Positions 1 through 9,164 of a stretch of 64,000 nt of DNA are shown one piece after another. Positions within the stretch are counted from its first letter, which is position 1; each line of letters starts with the position of its first letter. The translations under genes were made by a program, and so were the position numbers. This DNA comes from Fervidobacterium_A thailandense (GTDB lineage: Bacteria > Thermotogota > Thermotogae > Thermotogales > Fervidobacteriaceae), in the NCBI RefSeq assembly GCF_041505935.1, contig NZ_CP140110.1; one strand, 5' to 3'. Below the pieces are notes generated by a model. That model had not been told where the DNA came from. It searched no databases and saw nothing but the letters and a program-made list of their open reading frames with translations.

Positions 1-981
1 CGTAAGCAAACCATCGTAAACCAGGAAGTCCACGGGCGTTTGGGAAACTTTCATCCTCCAGGAAAGTGAGGAATCGGAAACACTACCATCCGCGAAAAGA
101 ACAATGTTATCCCATATCGCCAAAACTCTGAGGTTGTTCCAGATAGTTCTCGTTCCTTCGATCATTCTGTCCACGTAAAGTTGACGCGCCCCACTAGTAA
201 CTATTGGAATTTCGTAAAGAGCCCTTAGGAGATCGTCCTGAGTGTTGAACTTGAGCTTCGGATCGTAAACCTCGCCAGAAAATGTCACCATGCCAGGTAC
301 GTAATCGAGATTCCTTGAGACAAGGAGTGGTAGTCCGTAGCCAGGTATGATCTTCAGCTCACCATCTCTACCAACGAACACGGTATCGGGAACAGTTTTT
401 TGAAATTCGGCACGCTTAGTTTCCGTACTTTCAGCTGATTCTTCACTTAACGAGGGCTCAAAACCCGTCCGCTTCAGGATTTCGCTTAACACAAGAGAAA
501 GGTTTTCAAAGTTAAGATGATCGGCTGGAATGGAAAAAATTATTTCTTCCCCACAAGAAAACGTACGAAAGTCGACAAGCCTCTCGTCCCGGTGAACGTG
601 AACGTTTATCTCAGCAACTATCTTCCGCTCAAGTTCATCGCTTGTTTGGTTTGTAAAGAGTTTGTAGGAAGTTTCGCGATCCTCCAGAGGTACACACCCA
701 AGTTCAACCAACACCCGTCCAACAGCGTAACGCAAATCGGGAGGAATTTCCGCCCCATAGTATTTCAGTTGAACGAGCGGTAGGTTATACCATCTTTCCA
801 GAAGGAGTTCGAACAGTGCACTACCTGTGGAACTTCCAACCTCCAACGATATTTGGGTGTATGCGGGAACTATGCTTAGAACAAGACACGGTACAAGAAT
901 AAGCCATGCGGTGGTGCCAATCCTGCGGATTCCGTACGATCTTTCGATAGCAATACCTCCTCGATCCTTTCCGGTGGCCAT
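1..981 (-). CDS. Secreted protein of unknown function (C-terminus beyond window)
   Basis: The minus-strand frame is open for 327 codons from an ATG at 981 to the window edge. After about 25 residues comes a signal-peptide-like segment: two arginines (IRRIG), then hydrophobic AWLILVPCLVLSIVPAYTQ. The exported part is mixed alpha/beta with acidic stretches. A segment near the visible end (IPIVTSG... then TIWNNLRVLA) faintly recalls VanW-type domains, but too weakly to name it. The start is uncertain: the ATG lies 106 bases inside truA and has only a weak AAAGGT upstream, while a perfect GGAGG at 956-960 is followed by no ATG, GTG or TTG in frame, only ATT and ATC. It lies downstream of truA and is probably co-transcribed with it. 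I do not recognise the family. Confidence 0.6.
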   Translation of the reverse strand, partial: MATGKDRGGIAIERSYGIRRIGTTAWLILVPCLVLSIVPAYTQISLEVGSSTGSALFELLLERWYNLPLVQLKYYGAEIPPDLRYAVGRVLVELGCVPLEDRETSYKLFTNQTSDELERKIVAEINVHVHRDERLVDFRTFSCGEEIIFSIPADHLNFENLSLVLSEILKRTGFEPSLSEESAESTETKRAEFQKTVPDTVFVGRDGELKIIPGYGLPLLVSRNLDYVPGMVTFSGEVYDPKLKFNTQDDLLRALYEIPIVTSGARQLYVDRMIEGTRTIWNNLRVLAIWDNIVLFADGSVSDSSLSWRMKVSQTPVDFLVYDGLLT

Positions 982-1619
982 TGATGAGTTCCAACCTTTA
1001 CCAGATTCGCAACGATACTTCTGACCATTCCACGCAAAAAAGAGATACCTTCCACTCGGATCAGTATCAACTCACGTCTAAGCTTCACAACTCGCACGTT
1101 AAAGATAGTTTTAACGGTGTTCTCCTTTTCTTCGTCCTTCTTGCTGAACGCAGCAAAATCGTGCGTACCAACTAAAAATCTTGCCCCTTTTCTCATAGCT
1201 TCAATGTCGAGTTCGTACGGGAACCACCAGACGTACCTTTGCAGGAAAAGATCTTTGAACTCACTGTTCAGTATGTAGTAGTGGTATATGCGTTTTTTTG
1301 CCTCGTAGCGTGGGTTGAACTTATCGTGCGTAAACCAAACTCTCCTCACGTAGATATCACCAGGTAAGTTGGCATTTAAGGCGTTCCGTATATCGTTTTC
1401 GGACAACCTTGGATTCGGACAATCGAACGCGGCCACCTGGCCACACGCATGTACACCCGTGTCCGTCCGTCCAGCCGCCACTGTGGGAACTTTCACCTTG
1501 AAGATCCTCTCCAAAGCCTTCTCCAACTCTCCTTGGACTGTACGAACCGAAGGTTGGATCTGGTAGCCGTAAAAATCCGTGCCGTCGTAGGAAAATTCTA
1601 TTGCAACCCTTTTATACAC
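876..1619 (-). CDS. truA: tRNA pseudouridine(38-40) synthase TruA
   Basis: TruA isomerises uridine to pseudouridine at positions 38-40 of the anticodon arm. The protein has 247 residues, normal for the family. The N-terminal RVAIEFSYDGTDFYGYQIQP and the catalytic motif AAGRTDTGVHA, holding the nucleophilic aspartate near residue 52, are both intact, as is the C-terminal FLRGMVRSIVANLVKVG region. The start is GTG at 1619, preceded by GGAGG about 11 bases upstream. The start overlaps the stop of the upstream GGDEF gene by a few bases, so the two are probably translated from one message. Confidence 0.96.
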   Translation of the reverse strand: MYKRVAIEFSYDGTDFYGYQIQPSVRTVQGELEKALERIFKVKVPTVAAGRTDTGVHACGQVAAFDCPNPRLSENDIRNALNANLPGDIYVRRVWFTHDKFNPRYEAKKRIYHYYILNSEFKDLFLQRYVWWFPYELDIEAMRKGARFLVGTHDFAAFSKKDEEKENTVKTIFNVRVVKLRRELILIRVEGISFLRGMVRSIVANLVKVGTHQWPPERIEEVLLSKDRTESAGLAPPHGLFLYRVLF

Positions 1620-3273
1620 CGATGGCCCTACCTCCTCCGGATTTTTTCACGGTTCTGAGTGCCACCTTCAATTTTTCGAGCAACTCTTCAAGATTCATCC
1701 CGTCAGATGGAAATTTTGCGACACTCGAGCTCAGGCTCACCTTGAACCCCCGCGCCCTCAGCTCGCTCATAACCCTCTCGGCCAACAAGAGACCATCGGT
1801 TTTACTATTACTGTGCAAACATACGAAGAATTCATCACCGGAAAAAGTGTAAAAACCCAAGTTTTCAAGGGCCTCGGACAAAAATTTTCCGGTCGCCGAG
1901 ATAAGCTCGTCACCGGACCTGAAACCGTTCTTCAAATTGTACTCCTCGAAATCGTCCACGTCTATTAAAACAAGAACAAAGCTCTTTTCCGAGCTAATTA
2001 ATTTCGAAACATCCTCCCAAAACTTTGCGAAGCTAACCTGCGGCGTTGATTCCTTCTGCACAAAGTGAATATGTTGACTTTTCTGGATTAGATTCATAAT
2101 CTGCCATGAGAAGAACTTTCCAAGTTCCACTTCTCTTTTGGTTGGACGCAAGCCGGATTTCGGCTTGTCGTAACTAACGTACCCGACAATCCTACCTCGG
2201 TGGATTAGTGGAACCAAGAAGAGGTCCTCAGGATCCCATGCATCCTCTACATCCACCTTCACGTACTCCCGAGGTGTGTAAACGTAACTGTCCGATAGAT
2301 CCACACTACCTTTCGGTATGAAATATGCACCGCCAACATCAAACCTTTGCTGCAACAATACAAGCGCATCTGTGAGAGATGGTCTGTTGATCTTCAACCT
2401 TTCAAAGACCTCCGCAGGTAACCCGTAATTTGCTATTCTCACCACTTTCCGCTCACGGAAATCGAAGAGGTTAAGTAGGGCGTACTCGAATCCCATCACT
2501 TTACACGCGACAGCGAGCATCTTCTCGATGGCTTTATCAACATCCAAGCCTGTTTCGACGTCTTGATGCACTTCCACTATTTCTTTTAGATGGTCAATTT
2601 CCCAGTGGAGCTTTTCTTTTTCCAGATTTAATTCCATTTGCCAGACCTCTGACTTTACAGCATAAAACAGAATTAAAAGGAATCCCGAATATATCAATGT
2701 CACGACAACCATGTTAGTAAGACTAGCGTACTCAAAAAGGAAAGCAACTGAAAGAAGCGCGGAAGCGTACAAACCAAAGCCAAATGTCAGAATGTAGCTT
2801 TTCAAAAACTTCTTGAAAAACGAAAAGAACGTAGCCTGAGAAAACATCAAAGTCGAGATGAAACTTAAAAACTGGTTCGCAAGGTAGTACCCAACCGCAA
2901 AGAACACCAACCTTAGATAGTCTGAAGGTGCCAGCCTGTACATTAAAGTTCCAAGACCAAACTGAACGATTTCGAATGACGCACGCTTGAGAAACGTATG
3001 GAAATTGTTCGTCGAGAAAAAGATTAGAGGTATCGATATTGACGCTACACTTTCGGGAGTTAGAAAAAGCATCAAGTATAGTGCCGCAAAGCTTCTGAGC
3101 GTAAATCTCAAATTTCCCACGTAAAGAAAAACATTCTGAGCGAGCAAAAGAAGGAACACTGCCGGAATCATAAGGTACCAGTTTGTGCTGATGTTAATCG
3201 GAGCTGACAGTACAAAAAAGAAAGTCCCAACTGCAAAACACGTTACGACGAACAGGATTTCTTTCTTATTCAA
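1612..3273 (-). CDS. Membrane GAF-GGDEF protein, putative diguanylate cyclase
   Basis: Likely a membrane-bound cyclic-di-GMP signalling protein. The first ~200 residues form about six hydrophobic segments, followed by a short coiled coil (NLEKEKLHWEIDHLKE), a GAF-like sensor region (about 240-390) and a C-terminal GGDEF domain of about 150 residues. The GGDEF domain keeps VLIDVDDFEEYN, RSGDEL and the signature loop as SGDEF (FSGDEFFVCL), so the first glycine is serine. No RxxD inhibitory site precedes it. I chose TTG at 3273 because GGGGG lies 8 bases upstream; an in-frame ATG at 3297 lacks a ribosome site. It is divergent from the decarboxylase gene and overlaps truA downstream. Domain order is clear; activity is inference. 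Confidence 0.82.
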   Translation of the reverse strand: MNKKEILFVVTCFAVGTFFFVLSAPINISTNWYLMIPAVFLLLLAQNVFLYVGNLRFTLRSFAALYLMLFLTPESVASISIPLIFFSTNNFHTFLKRASFEIVQFGLGTLMYRLAPSDYLRLVFFAVGYYLANQFLSFISTLMFSQATFFSFFKKFLKSYILTFGFGLYASALLSVAFLFEYASLTNMVVVTLIYSGFLLILFYAVKSEVWQMELNLEKEKLHWEIDHLKEIVEVHQDVETGLDVDKAIEKMLAVACKVMGFEYALLNLFDFRERKVVRIANYGLPAEVFERLKINRPSLTDALVLLQQRFDVGGAYFIPKGSVDLSDSYVYTPREYVKVDVEDAWDPEDLFLVPLIHRGRIVGYVSYDKPKSGLRPTKREVELGKFFSWQIMNLIQKSQHIHFVQKESTPQVSFAKFWEDVSKLISSEKSFVLVLIDVDDFEEYNLKNGFRSGDELISATGKFLSEALENLGFYTFSGDEFFVCLHSNSKTDGLLLAERVMSELRARGFKVSLSSSVAKFPSDGMNLEELLEKLKVALRTVKKSGGGRAIGV

Positions 3274-3408
3274 GATGGCTACCCCCAATGTCGTCATAAA
3301 TTAATTGTTACGTCGAGCAACATTTTTTTAAAGCGGTGTTTATGTATATTCCGGCAAATATATTCTATCATAAACTCGATATTTTACAAAGGGGAGGTTA
3401 AACGCGAG

Positions 3409-4575
3409 ATGAAAAAGTTGCGCCAGATTGCGGAGAGGTACGGTACACCTGTTCTCGTAATGGACCTGACAGTTGTCGAGAGAAACTACCGTCAACTCGT
3501 CGAGAACATAAGAAACTGTAAAGTCTACTACGCCGTCAAGGCAAACTCCCACGTCGAGATTGTAAAACTTCTCAGAGACTTGGGAAGTTACTTCGATGTG
3601 GCCTCCCGCGGTGAGATCGAGAAGTTGCTGTCAATCGGGGTAGAGCCTTACAGGATGAGTTTCGGCAACACGATAAAGAAGATCGAGGATATCAAATTCG
3701 CTTACGACGTTGGCATAAGGATGTTCGCTGTTGATTCTGAAATGGAACTCGAGAAAATTGCAGCAGTTGCACCAGGTAGTGACGTGTACGTGAGGATCAG
3801 CACCAACGGCATGGAAGAAGACGCCGATTGGCCTTTAACAAGAAAGTTCGGTACGAGCGTCAGCCACGCTATTGAGCTTGTGAAGTACGCAAAGGACCTT
3901 GGACTCAACCCAATCGGCTTGAGTTTCCACGTTGGTTCCCAGAATTACAATCCGGAGAACTGGAGAACGGCGATACGTGAAGCTTCCGTGGTCTTTGAAG
4001 AGGCAAGGCAATTCGGTATTGAGATGAAGATGATAAACACCGGTGGCGGAATGCCCGTCTACTACACACGCGAAATACCATCGGTTGCGGAAATTTCGAG
4101 GGTTATCAACGAAGCCGTTGAGGAATACCTGGGAAGTGACGTAACCGTTATCGTTGAACCTGGAAGATCGATGGTTGGAAACGCGGGAATCATGATAACG
4201 AGGGTTATCCTAAGAAGCAGAAAAGGAGACGAAAATTGGATATACCTCGATGCAGGTGTCTTCCACGGATTAACCGAAACGATCCAGAACATCCGCTACA
4301 GGATCACCGTGGATGGCAAAGATGGTGAGGAACTCGACAAGTTCGTACTCGCTGGACCAACGTGCGACAGCGTCGATGTTATGTACTACGATGCTATGCT
4401 CCCGAAATCAACAACTCTCGGAGACATTGTTTACATCCACACAGCCGGAGCTTACACAACCGAATACGGCACGAATTTCAACGGGATTCCCTCACCAAGC
4501 ATCGTCTTCGAAAACGGTCTTTTATTGGAGGAAGAACCGGAAGTTGTTTGCGAACCGGCAAAGGAGTGCGAATGA
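3409..4575 (+). CDS. PLP-dependent ornithine/lysine decarboxylase family protein
   Basis: A fold-III (alanine racemase-like) decarboxylase of 388 residues. The PLP lysine is Lys44 in YYAVKAN; HVGSQ, the phosphate-binding NTGGGMP, the PLP-contacting VEPGRSMVG and the active-site GPTCDSVDV follow in order. The GPTCDS form and the short length favour ornithine/lysine decarboxylase over diaminopimelate decarboxylase, which would point to polyamine synthesis, but substrate cannot be read from sequence. The ATG start has GGGGAGG upstream. It is a single-gene unit between a divergent GGDEF gene and a terminator at 4605-4650. Confidence 0.85.
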   Translation: MKKLRQIAERYGTPVLVMDLTVVERNYRQLVENIRNCKVYYAVKANSHVEIVKLLRDLGSYFDVASRGEIEKLLSIGVEPYRMSFGNTIKKIEDIKFAYDVGIRMFAVDSEMELEKIAAVAPGSDVYVRISTNGMEEDADWPLTRKFGTSVSHAIELVKYAKDLGLNPIGLSFHVGSQNYNPENWRTAIREASVVFEEARQFGIEMKMINTGGGMPVYYTREIPSVAEISRVINEAVEEYLGSDVTVIVEPGRSMVGNAGIMITRVILRSRKGDENWIYLDAGVFHGLTETIQNIRYRITVDGKDGEELDKFVLAGPTCDSVDVMYYDAMLPKSTTLGDIVYIHTAGAYTTEYGTNFNGIPSPSIVFENGLLLEEEPEVVCEPAKECE

Positions 4576-4604
4576 GGCTTTTTGAAAAGGCAAAAAATTA
4601 ACGT

Positions 4605-4650
4605 AAAAGCCCGCCGTTGTGGTTCCACCGGCGGGCTTTTCTCATTTTTT
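4605..4650. terminator. Bidirectional rho-independent terminator
   Basis: A perfect 12-bp stem (4605-4616 with 4629-4640, AAAAGCCCGCCG) encloses a 12-base loop. On the plus side CTCATTTTTT follows. On the minus side the stem is followed by TTTTACGTTAATTTTTT. It sits between convergent genes (decarboxylase and MFS transporter) and can serve both. Confidence 0.93.
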
Positions 4651-4665
4651 ATACTCCAAACAAAC

Positions 4666-6009
4666 TCACCACCAGCGCTCCAATCGCTTTCGTCCAACCA
4701 CAACGTCCGAGCGGTTGCCTTCTTGGATCCTTATCGCATGCCGGCTGGAAAGTATCGAAAGGACATTCGAAAATACGATAGTAGGTGAAACGTATTTGCG
4801 GGTTTCCACCTTCAAAAAGAGCGGTATCACCGAGAAACGAAGGATACTTTCGATCACGAAGAAAAGTTGCAGTCCGTACACGTGAAACTCCCCGATGTAA
4901 AAGTGGAAAGAGTTGAACCACCTTGCGATCGGTCCACCGACAATGGACCCCAAGGTTCCACCTAATCCCCCAAGTGCCGAGAAGACGGCGAAGTACATTG
5001 GGGAACTGACCTTAGCAGCTTCCATAGGAACCGTGACGAATGCAAGGTTCACAGCTGCCCAACCAATACCTGAAAGTACCGCGTCGAGAGTCAGTGCAAA
5101 CACCCAATCTCGCTCGTTCATTAAAAGCCAGATGGCAGGGATGGTCGAGACAATAGCTAAACCCGTTATCAATACACTTTTGTGACCGAACTCATCAGAA
5201 ATCTTACCCCAGACACTGTAGAATACCATTGACAAAAGGGAGGCTACGATCGAAGCGTAACTGACGTATGTAACGGGTAATTTCAAATTGTGCAGCTCGT
5301 GGTATCCGAAAAACGGAGCTGTCAGAAGGACGACGAAATTCCATAAAAAGTAAGCTTTCGATAGTTTCATAAAGTTCGTGTCCTTTAGGACATGCCACAG
5401 ATCGTTTATACTACCCGTCTTTTTACTTTCCGGCTCCGTCAACGGTGCGAGTGACACCATCGAAAGGAGCGAGGTAACCATCGTGATCAGTATGACGAGT
5501 AAGTAATTCACCGGCTTGGGCAACGAGTCAACGATCAGGGAGTAAAGATAGAAGGCCAGTAGCGTTGCAAACGAAACGAACAAATTTCTCAAACCGAGGT
5601 ACTTCCCTCGCCGCTCTGGGGACACGGTTTCCGAAACGATCGCCAACCAGACGTTACCGGCAAAAGAGGTGAAGACTTGGCTCAGCGCGAACACCAGCAG
5701 AAAGATCTTAGGATCCCTGTGAGTTCTGAAGAGGAACGGTATCAAGATTAACCAGAAAAATCTTCCAGAATTGAAAAGCACAAGCAAGTTCTTTTTTACG
5801 TTGAACCTTTCTATGATCGCCGGTGCGAATATTTGAAAGACCTGGAACATCATGGGAAAAGACGAAGCCAAGCCCAACCATATCTCGTTGAGGTTGAAGT
5901 ACAGCGCTATCGATGTAAATATCACTGTTTGCGTCAGCACCATGTAAAAGGAAGACAACACACCTTCAAGTGTCAGCGCAAGTTCGTTTTTGTCTGTGTG
6001 CCATCTCAT
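4666..6009 (-). CDS. Major facilitator superfamily transporter
   Basis: A 447-residue membrane protein with about twelve hydrophobic segments in two halves, as in MFS carriers. The loop after the second segment (AIIERFNVKKN) and the motif-A-like GKISDEFGHKSVL in the second half support the family. VSPERRGKYLGLRNLF after the fourth segment resembles the conserved loop of MFS exporters. Substrate unknown. The start overlaps the rtcB stop (ATGA), so it is translationally coupled. It is paralogous to the transporter at 46508-47791, which has the same N-terminal layout. Confidence 0.85.
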   Translation of the reverse strand: MRWHTDKNELALTLEGVLSSFYMVLTQTVIFTSIALYFNLNEIWLGLASSFPMMFQVFQIFAPAIIERFNVKKNLLVLFNSGRFFWLILIPFLFRTHRDPKIFLLVFALSQVFTSFAGNVWLAIVSETVSPERRGKYLGLRNLFVSFATLLAFYLYSLIVDSLPKPVNYLLVILITMVTSLLSMVSLAPLTEPESKKTGSINDLWHVLKDTNFMKLSKAYFLWNFVVLLTAPFFGYHELHNLKLPVTYVSYASIVASLLSMVFYSVWGKISDEFGHKSVLITGLAIVSTIPAIWLLMNERDWVFALTLDAVLSGIGWAAVNLAFVTVPMEAAKVSSPMYFAVFSALGGLGGTLGSIVGGPIARWFNSFHFYIGEFHVYGLQLFFVIESILRFSVIPLFLKVETRKYVSPTIVFSNVLSILSSRHAIRIQEGNRSDVVVGRKRLERWW

Positions 6010-7418
6010 CCCTTAATCACACCAAGTGGCACGCACTTGGCCACCTTGCGTGAGATTCCAAGCTCATCCACTATCTGAACAACTTTATCAACGTTCTTGT
6101 AAGCCTCCGGCGCTTCTTCGACGATGCCCTTTTTGGATTTGGCCATCAATTTTACACCTTTCTCCTTAAGTTCGTTAATGATCCTATCAGCACTTAACTC
6201 ACGTGTCGCCTCCCTGCGTCCCAAGGTCCTACCTGCACCGTGGGCGGTCGAACCAAAGGTCCATTCTTCAGCTTTCTTTGTGCCGACCAGTAAGTAAGAG
6301 GCCGTTCCCATACTTCCCGGTATGATAACTGGTTGGCCCGTTTCCCTGAAGAGTGCCGGAAGTTTAGGATTGCCCGGTCCGAACGCACGTGTGGCACCTT
6401 TACGGTGAACGATCACTTTCGTAGTCTTTCCATCTATCTGGTACTCCTCAACCTTGGCTATGTTGTGAGCCACGTCGTACACGAGCTTAACGTTCAGTCC
6501 ACACACCGACTTGAACGCTTTCCTTATCATGTGTGTTATGATCTGCCTGTTTGCGAACGCATAATTCGCCGCGCAGTTCATTGCACTGTAATACGCTTGA
6601 CCCAAGCTGTGTTTGAATGGGGCGTTGATAAGTTGCTTATCGGGGAGTCCTTTGTTATGTTCTTTGAGCTCGTCTCTCATGTACCTGATATAATCCGTTG
6701 CAATTTGGTGACCAAAGCCCCGACTTCCAGTGTGAATCAAGACGGTGATACTGCCCGGGGCAACACCGAAGACTTTCGCAATTTCTGGATCGTACACTTC
6801 CACAACCTCTTGGATCTCGATAAAATGGTTACCCGCCCCAAGCGTGCCGAGTTCATCCTTTCCCCTGTCGTAAGCCTCATCGCTAACATCGGAAAAGTCG
6901 CAATATTCAATACTTCCGTAGTCTTCGATTCTCTCCAGATCCTCTGGTTGTCCGTATCCCATTTCTACAACGACCTTTGCGCCACCAGTGACGATTCTTT
7001 TGAAGTCTTTTTTGGAGAATTTCAAGTCACTTGTCTCTCCAACACCCACCGGGACAAGTTCGTAAATCCTTTTAACCAGTTCGTCCAATCTCCCTTTGAC
7101 GATACTCGCAGGGCCGTCAACCACCAACATCCTAACTCCGCAGTTTATGTCGAATCCGACACCACCGGGACTTATGATTCCGTCTTCAACATCGAAGGCG
7201 GCCACACCGCCGATGGGAAATCCGTATCCCCAATGGATATCGGGCATGGCGTACGCTTCCTTGACGATACCCGGCAGGGTGGCAACGTTGATGATTTGCT
7301 GAATGGCTTCCTCGTCTATGGTTTCCCAGTCGGAGAGTATGACCGCATCGGTTTTCATCTCACCATGCTTCTTAACACGGTACACGTATTTACCTTCCTT
7401 TTCCGCAACTTTGGGCAT
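6006..7418 (-). CDS. rtcB: RNA-splicing ligase RtcB
   Basis: RtcB joins RNA ends bearing 2',3'-cyclic phosphate or 3'-phosphate to 5'-hydroxyl ends, using GTP and Mn2+. At 470 residues it is close to normal length. The metal ligands are visible: Cys93 in FDINCGVRML, the preceding MPDIHWGYGFPIGG, AGNHFIEIQ, IHTGSRGFGHQ and VYDVAHNIAKVE. The guanylated histidine lies in STAHGAGRTLGRREA. The gene is preceded by proS, cysS and gltX in the same direction. No archease or RNA 3'-phosphate cyclase gene is in this window. Confidence 0.97.
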   Translation of the reverse strand: MPKVAEKEGKYVYRVKKHGEMKTDAVILSDWETIDEEAIQQIINVATLPGIVKEAYAMPDIHWGYGFPIGGVAAFDVEDGIISPGGVGFDINCGVRMLVVDGPASIVKGRLDELVKRIYELVPVGVGETSDLKFSKKDFKRIVTGGAKVVVEMGYGQPEDLERIEDYGSIEYCDFSDVSDEAYDRGKDELGTLGAGNHFIEIQEVVEVYDPEIAKVFGVAPGSITVLIHTGSRGFGHQIATDYIRYMRDELKEHNKGLPDKQLINAPFKHSLGQAYYSAMNCAANYAFANRQIITHMIRKAFKSVCGLNVKLVYDVAHNIAKVEEYQIDGKTTKVIVHRKGATRAFGPGNPKLPALFRETGQPVIIPGSMGTASYLLVGTKKAEEWTFGSTAHGAGRTLGRREATRELSADRIINELKEKGVKLMAKSKKGIVEEAPEAYKNVDKVVQIVDELGISRKVAKCVPLGVIKG

Positions 7419-7451
7419 GGGAGTTCACCTCCCTATCTTTTGAAGCGTTCG

Positions 7452-9161
7452 TTAAAGCCTCCATTCGTTCTTTGCTGCCACCAGGTACTCGAGAATTTTG
7501 GAAGGCTGTGCTGGTACCTTGTCCTGCCTACCCGTTCTCCACTTTACTTCCACGTATCCTTCGTTGTAGGCCTTTCCAACGGTAATCCTGAACGGTATAC
7601 CGATAAGGTCCGCATCGTTGAACTTTATTCCGGGCGAAACGTTCCTATCGTCGAACAGTACTTCCTCTCCTTTTTGGATGAGAAACTGGTACAGGGACTC
7701 GGAAAAGCTCATCAGCACCTCGTTGTTACTAACAGGTGTTATTACGACGGTGAAAGGAGCAACAGATATCGGCCAGATTATTCCCTTTTCATCGTGCAGC
7801 TGTTCGACGATAGCTCCCATTGTCCTGGATATACCCCATCCGTAGCACCCCATAATGAACGGCTTGAGTTGACCGTCCCGGTCCATGAACTTCGTTCCCA
7901 TCGCCTCGGAGTACTTGGTACCGAGCTTGAATATGTGTCCCAATTCGATACCCTTCCGCGCATTCAAGGGCCGTCCACAAACGGGACAAGGATCCCCAGC
8001 GGTTGCCACGACCAGATCCACCCAAGCATCGACTTTGAAATCCCTACCAACGTTGACGTTGACATAGTGGTAGTCCTTCTCCATACCGCCAACCACAAAG
8101 TTCTTCATACCACCAACCAGAGGATCGGCAACGATCGTTATTCCTTTAACACCAACTGGTCCGAGGAAACCGATGGGAACGTTGAAGCGTTCGTAAACCT
8201 CTTCCGGCGTCGCAAACGTCAACGATTGGTCGCCGAGGAACGTTTTCAACTTCTCTTCGTTCAGTTCCCGATCACCCGGCACGAGTGCCATGAAGAAACC
8301 ATTTCGCCCCTTGTATATAAGCGTTTTTACAATCTTACGTACCGGAACCCCCAAGAAATCTGCGACCTCTTTGGCGGTTCTCACGTTCGGGGTGTAAACT
8401 TTTTCGATCTGAGCTTCCTGTTCTTCGTCAACGACGACCTGCCCTTTGAACGGCACACGCTCATCGTTACCAGCATACCCACACTCACAATAAAGTATGT
8501 TACTCTCCCCGGTATCGGCAAAAGCAACGAACTCGTGCGATTCGCTACCACCGATTGCGCCAGTAGCCGCTTCGACAACCGCGTACTTCAAACCGATGCG
8601 TTCCATGATCCTTGAGTACGCTTGCTTGTGCGCTTGGTACGTCTCATCCAGTGACTCCCAGCTACTGTGGAAACTGTAGCCGTCCTTCATTATAAACTCC
8701 CTGGCCCTCAGAACCCCAAACCTTGGTCTGATTTCGTCCCTGTACTTGTTGGCAATCTGGTAAAGCGTGATGGGCAGCTGCCTGTAGCTGTTGAGCTCAT
8801 TCTGAACCAGGTAGGTTACGAGCTCTTCGTGCGTTGGTCCAAGTGTGAACTCCCTATCGTGCCTATCGCGAAGTTTCATCATCTCTGGACCATAGTCATC
8901 CCACCTACCGGACTGTTTCCACAGTTCGGCAGGCTGGATTATAGGCATGAGAATCTCATTTGCACCGATCCGGTTCATCTCCTCACGGACGATATTCTCG
9001 ATTTTCAGCAATACCCTTCTGCCAAGTGGTAAATAAGTGTACACACCAGCGGCTATTTTTCTTATAAACCCCCCGCGAACAAGTAATTCCTGACTGATAA
9101 TTTCAGCATCGGCCGGCGCTTCTTTAAGAGTTGGGGCGTAAAACTGTGAAAATCTCATCAC
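7452..9161 (-). CDS. proS: Prolyl-tRNA synthetase (bacterial type with editing domain)
   Basis: Class II synthetase charging tRNA-Pro. At 569 residues it matches the long bacterial form. Class II motif 1 begins near LPLGRRVLLKIENIVREEMN; motif 2 is YRDEIRPRFGVLRAREFIMKD-like, followed by the editing (INS) domain about 225-400 (ESHEFVAFADTGESNILYCE to KNFVVGGMEKDYHYVNV), then motif 3 (GCYGWGISRTMGAIVEQ) and the anticodon-binding domain. A CPVCGRP element is present after the editing domain. It is downstream of cysS with three bases between them and 33 bases upstream of rtcB. Confidence 0.97.
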   Translation of the reverse strand: MMRFSQFYAPTLKEAPADAEIISQELLVRGGFIRKIAAGVYTYLPLGRRVLLKIENIVREEMNRIGANEILMPIIQPAELWKQSGRWDDYGPEMMKLRDRHDREFTLGPTHEELVTYLVQNELNSYRQLPITLYQIANKYRDEIRPRFGVLRAREFIMKDGYSFHSSWESLDETYQAHKQAYSRIMERIGLKYAVVEAATGAIGGSESHEFVAFADTGESNILYCECGYAGNDERVPFKGQVVVDEEQEAQIEKVYTPNVRTAKEVADFLGVPVRKIVKTLIYKGRNGFFMALVPGDRELNEEKLKTFLGDQSLTFATPEEVYERFNVPIGFLGPVGVKGITIVADPLVGGMKNFVVGGMEKDYHYVNVNVGRDFKVDAWVDLVVATAGDPCPVCGRPLNARKGIELGHIFKLGTKYSEAMGTKFMDRDGQLKPFIMGCYGWGISRTMGAIVEQLHDEKGIIWPISVAPFTVVITPVSNNEVLMSFSESLYQFLIQKGEEVLFDDRNVSPGIKFNDADLIGIPFRITVGKAYNEGYVEVKWRTGRQDKVPAQPSKILEYLVAAKNEWRL

Positions 9162-9164
9162 GTG

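Noticed and set aside
6333..8615. 760-codon open frame on the plus strand
   Set aside because: It lies antisense to rtcB and proS, both of which have complete motifs; the frame is a by-product of codon use on the other strand.
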